Below, in pieces: positions 1 through 5,665 of a stretch of 6,570 nt of DNA (positions are counted from its first letter, which is position 1; every line of letters starts with the position of its first letter). Source of the DNA: Dehalococcoidia bacterium. GTDB lineage: Bacteria; Chloroflexota; Dehalococcoidia; Tepidiformales; Tepidiformaceae. Where the stretch lies: the NCBI GenBank assembly GCA_007126855.1, contig SLAK01000353.1, positions 1-6,570 on the forward strand, read 5' to 3'. The translations under genes were made by a program, and so were the position numbers. Under the pieces are notes generated by a model. It worked only from the letters and a program-made list of their open reading frames with translations. It ran no database searches and had not been told where the DNA came from.

Positions 1-759
1 GATCTCCGGCGCTTCGCACGGCTGCTGCCGTACCTGGCGGTCGAGGCAGCGATATTCTTCGCATTCTTCGCCGTCTACTTTGTCGCGCGGGGCATGGCGC
101 CCGACCGCCCGGAGCTGGCGACGGACAACGCGCAGCGCATCATCGATTTCCAGCAGGCGCTGGGTATCTTCCGGGAGCCAGCCTGGCACGAATTCGCGAT
201 GCGCCGCGAATGGCTCATCGAGGCCTCGAACTTCACGTACAACTGGCTGCACATGCCGGTCATCTTCGGCATGGGCGCGGTGTTCTTCCTGGGCAACCAG
301 CGAAAGTACCGGGTGCTGCGGAACGCGTTGCTGCTGTCGGCGTTCCTGGCGGTGCCGATCTACTGGCTGTTTCCGCTGACGCCGCCGCGCCTGCTTGAAC
401 TCCACGGCCTGGACTACGGCTTCGCCGATACCGTGGGCGGTGCGCGCCGCTCGATGATCGCGAATGACTATGCGGCGATGCCGTCCTTCCACTTCGGCTG
501 GATCCTGCTGGTGGTGATGGGGGTCTGGTGGTGCTACCGATCGCCGCTGCTGCGGGTGGGCTTCGCGGTCTTCCTCGCCTGGATGACGTGGTCCATCGTG
601 GTCACGTCGAACCACTACTTCGTGGACTTCGCCGTGGGCGGCACGATCGTCGTGGTAACCTTCGTGCTGGCGCTCCGCTGGGAGCGCTTCATTCGGCGCC
701 GGCCTGATGTGGGCCGCCGCTGGCTCTACCGTCGCGGCGACTTCCGCCAGCCCTTCTGA
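1..759 (+). CDS. PAP2-superfamily membrane phosphatase/transferase (Aur1-like), 5' end outside window
   Basis: The reading frame is open from base 1, so the gene starts upstream and 252 residues are visible. An ATG at 94 is in frame, but starting there would remove a clear hydrophobic helix at visible residues 8-31, so I treat it as internal. The lipid-phosphatase signature is present in order: FPLTPPRLL (about 124-132), MPSFH (160-164), and SNHYFVD with His205 and Asp209. This matches the PAP2_3/Aur1-like branch, whose members hydrolyse or transfer phosphate head groups on membrane lipids (phosphatidate-type or inositol-phospholipid chemistry) using a catalytic His pair. About five further membrane segments can be seen, and the tail after residue 225 is Arg-rich and probably cytoplasmic. 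The gene converges on the next one with only 15 bases between the stop codons. The superfamily is secure; the substrate is not readable from sequence. Confidence 0.85.
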   Translation, partial: DLRRFARLLPYLAVEAAIFFAFFAVYFVARGMAPDRPELATDNAQRIIDFQQALGIFREPAWHEFAMRREWLIEASNFTYNWLHMPVIFGMGAVFFLGNQRKYRVLRNALLLSAFLAVPIYWLFPLTPPRLLELHGLDYGFADTVGGARRSMIANDYAAMPSFHFGWILLVVMGVWWCYRSPLLRVGFAVFLAWMTWSIVVTSNHYFVDFAVGGTIVVVTFVLALRWERFIRRRPDVGRRWLYRRGDFRQPF

Positions 760-774
760 CCGCGGGTGGCAAAC

Positions 775-1242
775 TTAAAGTGGCTTGAAGATGGCGATCC
801 AGGCCATGAGCGGCACGCTGAGCGCCAGGATGGTACCGAAGACCAGCGGCACCTTGTCGTCCAGGATTTCGCGGAGCTCGGGCGTTTCCTCGCCCTTCTT
901 CTGGGCGGTGAGCGCGGCGATGCGCGCGCGGCGCAGCCCGAAGCCATAGAGCGGCAGGCAGACCAGCCAGAAGATGACGAAGAGGGCGGCCAGCGCGCCA
1001 AACCAGCCGTCGCGGATCAGGTTGTAGTTGGCGGCCATGCCCCAGAAGAAGCCGGTGATGCCGGTAGCCATCGCGCCGGGCAGGAGCACGCGTGTCTCGT
1101 TGTTCGCGGCCTCGATCAGGGAGTACATGCGGCGCTGGAGGTCATTGGTCGCCCAGGCTTTCAACACGGGCACGTAGCTCGCGCCCAGGCCTGCCCCCAG
1201 CCAGATAAGCGCCAGTGTGTGTGCAATGCGCCACCAGTCCAT
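775..1242 (-). CDS. Four-helix integral membrane protein, DUF2269-like
   Basis: This 155-residue protein has four likely membrane helices, at about residues 6-28, 51-73, 80-102 and 131-152. A charged cytoplasmic-looking loop (RRARIAALTAQKKGEE...) lies between helices 3 and 4. The N-terminal pattern (WWRIAHTLALIWLGAG) and the helix-2 Gly-rich stretch after LLPGAMATG resemble the DUF2269 family of predicted integral membrane proteins, whose function is unknown. I assign it by overall look only. The ATG at 1242 is the first start that gives the complete first helix; a GGGGAT about 10 bases upstream is a weak ribosome site. It lies 90 bases downstream of pyrG on the same strand, so it could be read through from pyrG or use its own promoter (a TATCAT hexamer sits at 1284-1279 on the minus strand, without a good -35 partner). 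Nothing links it to nucleotide metabolism. Confidence 0.75.
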   Translation of the reverse strand: MDWWRIAHTLALIWLGAGLGASYVPVLKAWATNDLQRRMYSLIEAANNETRVLLPGAMATGITGFFWGMAANYNLIRDGWFGALAALFVIFWLVCLPLYGFGLRRARIAALTAQKKGEETPELREILDDKVPLVFGTILALSVPLMAWIAIFKPL

Positions 1243-1282
1243 TCAGCGGCGATCCCCGGTGTGCGCGTGCATAGCTGGATGA

Positions 1283-1335
1283 TAGCCGAGGTTGGACTTG
1301 CGGGCAGGTCGAAGCGCGGCTGCCAACCTGGCCTA
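1283..1335 (-). repeat. Imperfect inverted repeat spanning the pyrG stop codon
   Basis: On the minus strand TAGGCCAGGTTGG (1335-1323) begins with the pyrG stop codon. It is complementary to CCAACCTCGGCTA (1295-1283) at 11 of 13 positions, including a perfect 7-bp AGGTTGG/CCAACCT core, with a 27-base loop. There is no T tract after the second arm, so it is not a textbook intrinsic terminator. It could be a Rho-dependent or 3'-end-stabilising hairpin for pyrG mRNA, or chance. Confidence 0.4.
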
Positions 1336-2970
1336 TTGCGAAACCGCGACCGACTCCGCCGCGCCGGGCTGGCCGGCGCCGCGTTCCATGGCCGCGCGGA
1401 TGAATTCCCGGAACAGCGGATGCGGCCGGTTGGGGCGGCTCTGTAGCTCGGGGTGGAACTGGGTGCCCAGCATGAAAGGGTGGCCTGCCAGCTCGGAGAT
1501 TTCGACCAGCGAGCCGTCGGGCGAGGTGCCGCTCGCATGGAGTCCGGCGGCCTGGAGCTGGTCGCGGTAGGTGTTGTTGAACTCCCAGCGGTGGCGGTGC
1601 CGTTCGAGCACCATATCGACGCCATAGGACCCGGCCGCGAGCGAGCCGGGCTGGAGCCGGCAGGGATAGTGCCCAAGGCGCATGGTGCCGCCCATGTCGG
1701 TGACATCGCGCTGCTCGTCGAGCAGGCTGATGACGGGGTTCTGCGTCTCGGGGTCGAATTCCGTGGAGTTCGCATCGCCGAGGCCGCAAACGTTGCGTGC
1801 CACTTCGACGACCATGGCCTGCATGCCCAGGCAGAGGCCCAGGTAGGGGACGCCGTGTTCGCGCGCGTAGCGTGCGGCGTTGATCTTGCCTTCCCAGCCG
1901 CGCTCCCCGAAGCCGCCGGGGACGATGATGCCCTGCACGCCGTCGAGCACGGAGGCCGGGTCACGGGCCTGCATGTCTTCGCTGTGGACCCAGCGCACGT
2001 TCACATCGACGTTGTGGGCGATGCCCGCGTGGGTGAGCGCTTCATTCACGGAAAGGTAGGCGTCGCGCAGCTCCACATATTTGCCGACGACGGCGACATC
2101 GACTTCGCCGGCGGGATGCTTCAGCCGGTGGACCATCTCGCCCCAGTCAGCCAGTCCAGGCATGCCCATAAGCTTGAGGCGCTCCATCACGAAGTCGCCA
2201 AGTCCGCGCTGTTCAAGGAGGAGCGGCACTTCGTAGATGGTGTCGGCGGTCTCCAGCGGGATAACGGCGTGGTGCTGCACGTCGCAGTACTGGGCGATCT
2301 TGTCGCAGATCTCGCGGGGCACGTGGTGGTCGCTGCGCGCGACGATCACGTCCGGCTGGATGCCCATCGAGCGCAGTTCGCGGACGGAGTGCTGGGTGGG
2401 CTTGGTCTTCAGTTCGCGCGCGGCGCCGATATAGGGCAGGAAGGTGACGTGGACGCTGAGCGTGTTGTTGCGCGGCTGTTCGTGGCGGATCTGGCGGATG
2501 GTTTCGATGAAGCTCTGGCCTTCGATGTCGCCCACGGTGCCGCCGACCTCACAGATAATGACGTCGGCTTCCGCCGCTTCGACCACGGCGTAGATGCGGC
2601 GCTTCAGCTCGTCGGTCAGGTGGGGCACGGCCTGGATGGTACCGCCCAGGTAGTCGCCGCGGCGCTCGCGCTCGATGACGGAAAAGTACACCTGGCCGCT
2701 GGTGACCGATGCGCCCGCGGGGAGGTCCTGGTCCAGGAAGCGCTCGTAATGGCCGAGGTCGAGGTCGGTTTCAGCGCCGTCGGCGGTCACGAAGACTTCG
2801 CCGTGCTGGTACGGTGACATCGTGCCGGGGTCGACGTTGAGATAGGGGTCGAGCTTCTGGATGGTGACGCGGATGCCGCGGGATTTGAGGATTCTGCCGA
2901 GGCTGGCGGTGGTGATTCCCTTGCCAACAGAGGAGACGACACCGCCGGTGACGAAAATGAACTTCGGCAT
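1333..2970 (-). CDS. pyrG: CTP synthase (glutamine-hydrolysing)
   Basis: A complete 545-residue CTP synthase, the usual bacterial length. It makes CTP from UTP, ATP and glutamine, the last step of de novo pyrimidine nucleotide synthesis, in the cytoplasm. The N-terminal synthetase domain (about 1-270) has the ATP loop GGVVSSVGKG with Lys17, the metal ligands Asp71 and Glu141 in EVGGTVGDIEGQ, and the UTP/CTP-binding segment around KTKPTQHSVRELR (188-200). The C-terminal class I glutamine amidotransferase domain (about 291-530) has the oxyanion region PGGFGERG (351-358), nucleophile Cys380 in LGLCLGMQ, the RHRHRWEFNN stretch (457-466) and catalytic His506/Glu508 in QFHPE. No key residue is missing. 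The ATG at 2970 begins the canonical MPKFIFVTGG start, and a run of six G (2978-2973) sits just upstream as a ribosome site. A promoter is visible at 3006-3034. The last 15 residues are Gly/Ala-rich and probably disordered. Confidence 0.98.
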   Translation of the reverse strand: MPKFIFVTGGVVSSVGKGITTASLGRILKSRGIRVTIQKLDPYLNVDPGTMSPYQHGEVFVTADGAETDLDLGHYERFLDQDLPAGASVTSGQVYFSVIERERRGDYLGGTIQAVPHLTDELKRRIYAVVEAAEADVIICEVGGTVGDIEGQSFIETIRQIRHEQPRNNTLSVHVTFLPYIGAARELKTKPTQHSVRELRSMGIQPDVIVARSDHHVPREICDKIAQYCDVQHHAVIPLETADTIYEVPLLLEQRGLGDFVMERLKLMGMPGLADWGEMVHRLKHPAGEVDVAVVGKYVELRDAYLSVNEALTHAGIAHNVDVNVRWVHSEDMQARDPASVLDGVQGIIVPGGFGERGWEGKINAARYAREHGVPYLGLCLGMQAMVVEVARNVCGLGDANSTEFDPETQNPVISLLDEQRDVTDMGGTMRLGHYPCRLQPGSLAAGSYGVDMVLERHRHRWEFNNTYRDQLQAAGLHASGTSPDGSLVEISELAGHPFMLGTQFHPELQSRPNRPHPLFREFIRAAMERGAGQPGAAESVAVSQ

Positions 2971-3005
2971 GTCCCCCCGCTTCGTCGGTCTACCGTGCTC
3001 TTCCT

Positions 3006-3034
3006 ACACTATGCCGGCCCGGAAAAGGTGTCAA
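3006..3034 (-). promoter_or_regulatory. Candidate sigma-70-type promoter of pyrG
   Basis: On the minus strand a perfect TTGACA (3034-3029) is followed by a 17-base spacer and TAGTGT (3011-3006). The -10 hexamer matches only 3 of 6, but at the three best conserved positions (T, A and final T). Transcription would begin near 2999, giving a leader of about 29 bases before the pyrG ATG, too short for the C-tract attenuation known from Gram-positive pyrG genes. An 8-base palindrome ACATATGT (3038-3045) lies immediately upstream of the -35 and could be an operator, though this is unsupported by any second copy. Confidence 0.6.
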
Positions 3035-3082
3035 CGAACATATGTGTTGCCGGTGCGGGGGCAATGGCGGTGGGAAATGGGC

Positions 3083-3265
3083 TCAGTCGCGGTCGGCGGA
3101 TGCGTTCCGCGAGGCGAGCCAGCCGCGGCGATCGTCCACCAGGTCGTCGCCGTTGCCAAAGGCCGCTGCAATGCGTTCGTAGATGCCGCGCAGGCCGCCC
3201 GGGGCTTCATCCGGCGCGGGCGCGGGCTCCCTCAATCGGCGGTGGTTCGCGGGTGAGTACTGCAT
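3083..3265 (-). CDS. Possible small hypothetical protein, 60 residues
   Basis: This reading frame starts at ATG 3265 and stops at 3083, upstream of pyrG on the same strand. I do not recognise it. In its favour: it lies in otherwise gene-free DNA, so it is not a shadow; most third codon positions are G or C as in its neighbours; and the second half (GIYERIAAAFGNGDD...DDRRGWLASR) reads like a soluble, amphipathic protein, after a Pro/Ala-rich stretch at about 14-22. Against it: the only start codon has a poor ribosome site (GGAG one base before the ATG), it is short, and the whole region is GC-rich, so open frames are common. There is no in-frame upstream start. The pyrG promoter lies in the 112-base gap downstream, so pyrG does not depend on this gene's transcription. 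Confidence 0.45.
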   Translation of the reverse strand: MQYSPANHRRLREPAPAPDEAPGGLRGIYERIAAAFGNGDDLVDDRRGWLASRNASADRD

Positions 3266-3320
3266 GCTCCGACCGTAGCCGGGCGGTGTTTCCGGGGCGT
3301 TACCGCGCGATGAAGGGCAG

Positions 3321-3352
3321 ATGACGCCCGCGTGCGCGGCATGACACCCGCG
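3321..3352. repeat. 12-base direct repeat with 20-base period upstream of the sigma operon
   Basis: ATGACGCCCGCG (3321-3332) recurs as ATGACACCCGCG (3341-3352), with 11 of 12 bases identical and starts exactly 20 bases apart, about two helical turns. The second copy ends four bases before the AACC of the proposed promoter at 3357. Tandem same-face sites next to a -35 are a usual layout for an activator or repressor, but no binding protein is known here. Confidence 0.45.
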
Positions 3353-3356
3353 GATT

Positions 3357-3383
3357 AACCTTTTGCCCGCTGCACGCGTTATA
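3357..3383 (+). promoter_or_regulatory. Candidate ECF-type promoter for the sigma/DUF5667 operon
   Basis: AACCTTTT (3357-3364) is followed by CGTTATA (3377-3383). ECF sigma factors typically recognise an AAC-containing -35 and a CGT-containing -10 separated by about 16-17 bases; here AACC and CGTT are separated by exactly 16. This arrangement before an ECF-like sigma gene suggests autoregulation. It would give a 5' leader of roughly 80 bases before the GTG start. The consensus is short and the evidence is by eye only. Confidence 0.4.
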
Positions 3384-3403
3384 GCTGGTACGAAGGCACA
3401 GAG

Positions 3404-3442
3404 ATGCCTATCCTCGCTGAAGGAGGCGAATCGGACGCATAA
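3404..3442 (+). other. Possible 12-codon leader reading frame before the sigma factor
   Basis: ATG at 3404 opens a 12-residue frame (MPILAEGGESDA) ending in TAA at 3440-3442. An AAGG (3393-3396) lies seven bases upstream as a modest ribosome site. It lies wholly in the proposed 5' leader of the sigma operon, 28 bases before the GTG start at 3471. Inside it is AAGGAGG (3420-3426), a perfect Shine-Dalgarno match with no ATG, GTG or TTG at working distance. It could be a regulatory leader peptide or ribosome standby site, or chance. Confidence 0.25.
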
Positions 3443-3470
3443 GGCCCCGGCGCTGGCCGAGGGGGGATTT

Positions 3471-4043
3471 GTGGCGGGACTCTCGGTCGACGAGCTCGTT
3501 CCGGACTTCGATGAGCACGCAGTAGTCGAGGCGGCGAAGGACGGGAGTAGCGACGCGCTCGCGGAGCTCTACGAGTTCTACTTTCCCCGGGTTTACCGCT
3601 ATGTGGCCGCTCGTTTGGGCGGCGGAGAAGACGCCGAAGATGTGACCGAGGAGATCTTCCTCAAGATCATCGACAACATCGGCAAGTTCTCCTGGCGAGG
3701 TCTCCCTTTTGGCGCATGGGTTTTCCGCATTGCCCGCAACGAGGTCGTCTCCCACGTGCGCAGGCAAAAGTACCGGATGGCCACAGCCCCGCTGAGCGAA
3801 TCCCTCCCGGATGGCTCGCAGGATCATGTGGCAGACGTCGAGCGGCAGTCACAGCTCGAAGTCGTCCGGAAAGCGGCGGAGAAGCTCCCCGAGGCGCAAC
3901 GCCAGGTCATCGCCCTTCGCTTTGGCGCGGGTCTTTCGGTTGCAGAAACCGCAGCCGCCCTGGGCAAGTCCGGTAACAACGTGAAAGTGCTACAGCACAA
4001 GGCAATCGCCCGGCTCAAGAAACTGGTAGGTCAGTGGGAATGA
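3471..4043 (+). CDS. ECF-like RNA polymerase sigma factor (sigma-70 family)
   Basis: With the GTG at 3471 the protein has 190 residues, the normal size for a two-domain ECF sigma factor. Region 2 (about 30-101) includes the core-binding and -10-recognition helices: YFPRVYRYVAARLGGGEDAEDV, EIFLKII, then FGAWVFRIARNEVVSHVRRQK. Region 4 (about 134-186) has the LPEAQRQVIALRF helix and a helix-turn-helix ending in GNNVKVLQHKAIARLKK, which reads the -35. There is no region 1.1 or 3. I chose GTG because AGGGGGG (3460-3466) sits four bases upstream and the protein reads sensibly from there. The frame is also open back to a TTG at 3363, but that would overlap the proposed promoter and has no good ribosome site. 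The stop codon overlaps the start of the next gene (ATGA at 4040-4043), so the pair is co-translated and this factor is probably controlled by that membrane protein. The target regulon is unknown. Confidence 0.92.
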   Translation: MAGLSVDELVPDFDEHAVVEAAKDGSSDALAELYEFYFPRVYRYVAARLGGGEDAEDVTEEIFLKIIDNIGKFSWRGLPFGAWVFRIARNEVVSHVRRQKYRMATAPLSESLPDGSQDHVADVERQSQLEVVRKAAEKLPEAQRQVIALRFGAGLSVAETAAALGKSGNNVKVLQHKAIARLKKLVGQWE

Positions 4044-5071
4044 TCCTGTCACGTTTTCGCCGCAAGCCATCCCGGGAAGAAGCGCTCTTCGCAGAAGCGC
4101 AGGCGCTGCTTGAGGATGGGCTGGATGTCGAATTCGTCCTGGCCATCTACCCGGACGATGCCGGCTGGCTTGAGCCGATGCTGCGCACGGCCGAAAACAT
4201 CAGCGCGAGCCTGAAGGCCGAGGAGCCGAGCTTCTATTTCGAAGCCTCGCTGAAGAACCGTTTCATCGCCGCCGGCCAGGAACGCCTGCAAACGCCCCGG
4301 CCGGAACCGGCGCCCGCTGCCACCGGACCCATGGGCTGGATGAAGACCGCCGCGGCAAGCATGGCCGTCGTTGGCGGCGCCGCGATCGTGGGTGTCGCCA
4401 CGCTCGGTTTCGTCACCGCCGACCAGGCTGTGCCGGGCGACTGGAACTATGCCTTCAAGCGCGCCAGTGAGCGCGTCGAATACGTGCTTTCCAGCGATCC
4501 CGAGCGCGTCGACGTCAACCTGAAGCACAAGCAGGAGCGCATCTCCGAAGTGCAGCGCCTCGGCGACCGCGGCCAGCTTACCCGCGCCCACCTCGAACAG
4601 CTCTACAACGACCTCGAAGAGATTGCCGTGCTCGAACAGGAGCGCGAGCTCGACCCGGTGCAGCGCGCCCGGGTCCGCGCCATCGGCGAGAGCGCCTCCG
4701 AGGTGCTCACCGGCGTCCGCGAACGGCAGCCTGAACTGAGCGAGGCCGTGGACGACGGCATGCCCGTGGTGGCGGCCATCGGCAATGGGGGGATGAGCGG
4801 GGTGTCCGCCGTCGACCCAGAGCCCACGCCTGAGCCAACGCCCACACCCGAACCGGAGCCCACGCCATCGCCATCGCCGGAACCCACGAGGACGCCGACT
4901 CCCGAGCCCACGCCGACCGCCGAAACGCCGGAGCCCACGGAGACCCCAACACCGGTCGGCGATGAGGACGAGGACGAAGAAAACGAAAACGGCGAGCCGG
5001 AGCGCACGCGCACCCCGACGCCGCCGGTGCAGACGCCCGAACTCAACGGGTCAGGAAACGGCCAGGACTAA
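4040..5071 (+). CDS. DUF5667-type single-pass membrane protein, putative anti-sigma regulator
   Basis: Numbered from ATG 4040 (343 residues). A GTG two codons upstream is possible, but the ATG gives the classic ATGA overlap with the sigma stop codon, with GGTAGG about ten bases upstream. Residues 1-95 are cytoplasmic-looking and contain LLEDGLDVEFVLAIYPDDAGWLEPML-like sequence (23-48), a helix pair I associate with Chloroflexota regulators; it could bind the sigma factor. One membrane helix follows (about 103-125). After it comes VPGDWNYAFKRASERVEYVL (131-150), the hallmark of DUF5667, running on as charged helices to about 225. Residues 259-306 are Pro/Thr/Glu repeats, 308-319 an acidic patch, and the tail is Pro/Thr- then Gly/Asn-rich. 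I infer a topology with the helical domain and stalk outside the membrane. No classical zinc-binding HxxxCxxC anti-sigma motif is present, so the anti-sigma role rests on gene coupling and architecture. Confidence 0.85.
   Translation: MILSRFRRKPSREEALFAEAQALLEDGLDVEFVLAIYPDDAGWLEPMLRTAENISASLKAEEPSFYFEASLKNRFIAAGQERLQTPRPEPAPAATGPMGWMKTAAASMAVVGGAAIVGVATLGFVTADQAVPGDWNYAFKRASERVEYVLSSDPERVDVNLKHKQERISEVQRLGDRGQLTRAHLEQLYNDLEEIAVLEQERELDPVQRARVRAIGESASEVLTGVRERQPELSEAVDDGMPVVAAIGNGGMSGVSAVDPEPTPEPTPTPEPEPTPSPSPEPTRTPTPEPTPTAETPEPTETPTPVGDEDEDEENENGEPERTRTPTPPVQTPELNGSGNGQD
4820..4958 (+). repeat. Degenerate Pro-Thr-Glu codon repeats encoding an extracytoplasmic stalk
   Basis: GAGCCCACGCC occurs exactly at 4820-4830, 4856-4866 and 4904-4914, with a near copy from 4931. 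The intervals between exact copies are 36 and 48 bases, both multiples of 12. The DNA encodes PEPTPEPTPTPEPEP-type sequence in the DUF5667-type protein. Such tracts change length easily by slippage and commonly form extended, possibly O-glycosylated stalks at cell surfaces. Confidence 0.75.
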
Positions 5072-5075
5072 GCCA

Positions 5076-5105
5076 GGGCACAGGCTCCGTCGAGGCCCGA
5101 TGCCC
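5076..5105. terminator. Hairpin between convergent genes, possible bidirectional terminator
   Basis: GGGCA (5076-5080) pairs with TGCCC (5101-5105). Inside, GGCTC (5083-5087) pairs with GAGGCC (5092-5097) around a CGTC loop, with one bulged G. It starts five bases after the DUF5667 gene stop and ends eight bases before the stop of the minus-strand gene at 5113. There is no T tract on either side, so it would be an atypical or Rho-assisted terminator. Confidence 0.4.
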
Positions 5106-5112
5106 CTCCCTG

Positions 5113-5589
5113 TCATGGCCCAGATGCGCCGGGCTCGTCCCAGCGGCGCATCTCCTCGACAGCCTCGTCGGTGAAGAGCCGCCCGGCGAGCGCCCATTCG
5201 TCGTCCGTGCGCGGCGGGAGCCCGTGCATGAGCCGGGCGCGCAGCTCCGTCTCCTGCTGCAACGCCGCTGTATCGGCCGGGGGCGCGTCGAGATTGGCCA
5301 GGATGCGCATGGCCGAGACCACCACCGAGGCCGTGCCCCTGTCGACATTCCCGCCGAGTGTTTCGCAGATGAGCCACCACCCCAGGCCGTGCAGGTCGCG
5401 CGCGTCCAGGATGGCCGACGGCACTGGCGGCGCAACGCCCGCCGGAGTCGGCTCATAAGCCGGCGCCGGTCGCGGCGATTTCGCGGCGCGCCCGTGGCCA
5501 CGGTGCCATGCGTGCGGGCATTGGCTGCGGGGCCACTTACAGGGTGTCCCCGTCCTGGTTGGGGCGCCACACGGCTCGTCTTGCTCCAT
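5113..5589 (-). CDS. Unknown small protein with N-terminal Cys/His cluster
   Basis: A 158-residue protein from ATG 5589; I do not recognise a named family. The N-terminus CGAPTRTGTPCKWPRSQCPHAWHRGHG gives Cys7, Cys17, Cys24 and His26, His29, His32. The CGAxTRxGxPC beginning resembles short zinc-binding motifs seen at the ends of many phage and bacterial hypothetical proteins (CGAKTRSGTPC...HGG types), so a small zinc site is likely. A Pro/Ala-rich linker follows (about 39-58), then a helical domain (59-150) with DARDLHGLGWWLICETLGG, a repeat of small residues (TASVVVSAMRILANL) and an acidic end DEAVEEMRRWDEP. No membrane helix or signal peptide is present. The ribosome site before the ATG is weak. 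It lies 76 bases downstream of the DUF169 gene on the same strand, with a hairpin between, so co-transcription is uncertain. Role could be nucleic-acid or protein binding; that is guesswork. Confidence 0.8.
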   Translation of the reverse strand: MEQDEPCGAPTRTGTPCKWPRSQCPHAWHRGHGRAAKSPRPAPAYEPTPAGVAPPVPSAILDARDLHGLGWWLICETLGGNVDRGTASVVVSAMRILANLDAPPADTAALQQETELRARLMHGLPPRTDDEWALAGRLFTDEAVEEMRRWDEPGASGP

Positions 5590-5649
5590 GCGACCATCGT
5601 CCGGCGGCGCGGGGATAGTCCCGGCGCAGGCCTGGCACTGGTGTGACCG

Positions 5650-5664
5650 GCGCCGTCTCGGCGC
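5650..5664 (-). terminator. Tight hairpin one base after the DUF169 gene stop codon
   Basis: On the minus strand GCGCCG-AGA-CGGCGC forms a perfect 6-bp all-GC stem with a 3-base loop. It begins two bases beyond the TGA at 5668-5666. No T run follows, so it may be a weak terminator, an RNA 3'-end stabiliser, or a brake lowering expression of the downstream small gene at 5113-5589. Confidence 0.45.
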
Positions 5665-5665
5665 G

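Noticed and set aside
94..759. PAP2 gene as a complete gene from ATG 94
   Set aside because: The frame is open to base 1 and the upstream codons encode a clear membrane helix, so the gene is better read as cut by the window edge.
1453..2817. A 454-codon open frame on the plus strand
   Set aside because: It lies wholly antisense to pyrG, whose motifs are all intact on the minus strand; the frame is open because of high GC and pyrG codon structure.
3038..3045. ACATATGT palindrome as a pyrG operator
   Set aside because: Eight-base palindromes are common, there is no second copy nearby, and the outer flanks do not pair; kept only as a note in the promoter entry.
3363..3470. N-terminal extension of the sigma factor from TTG 3363
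   Set aside because: The added 36 residues do not look like a sigma domain, the TTG has no good ribosome site and overlaps the candidate promoter; GTG 3471 has a strong AGGGGGG site.
4603..5046. Minus-strand Ser/Gly/Val-rich frame that looks like a repeat protein
   Set aside because: It is the antisense image of the Pro/Thr/Glu repeat codons of the DUF5667-type gene.
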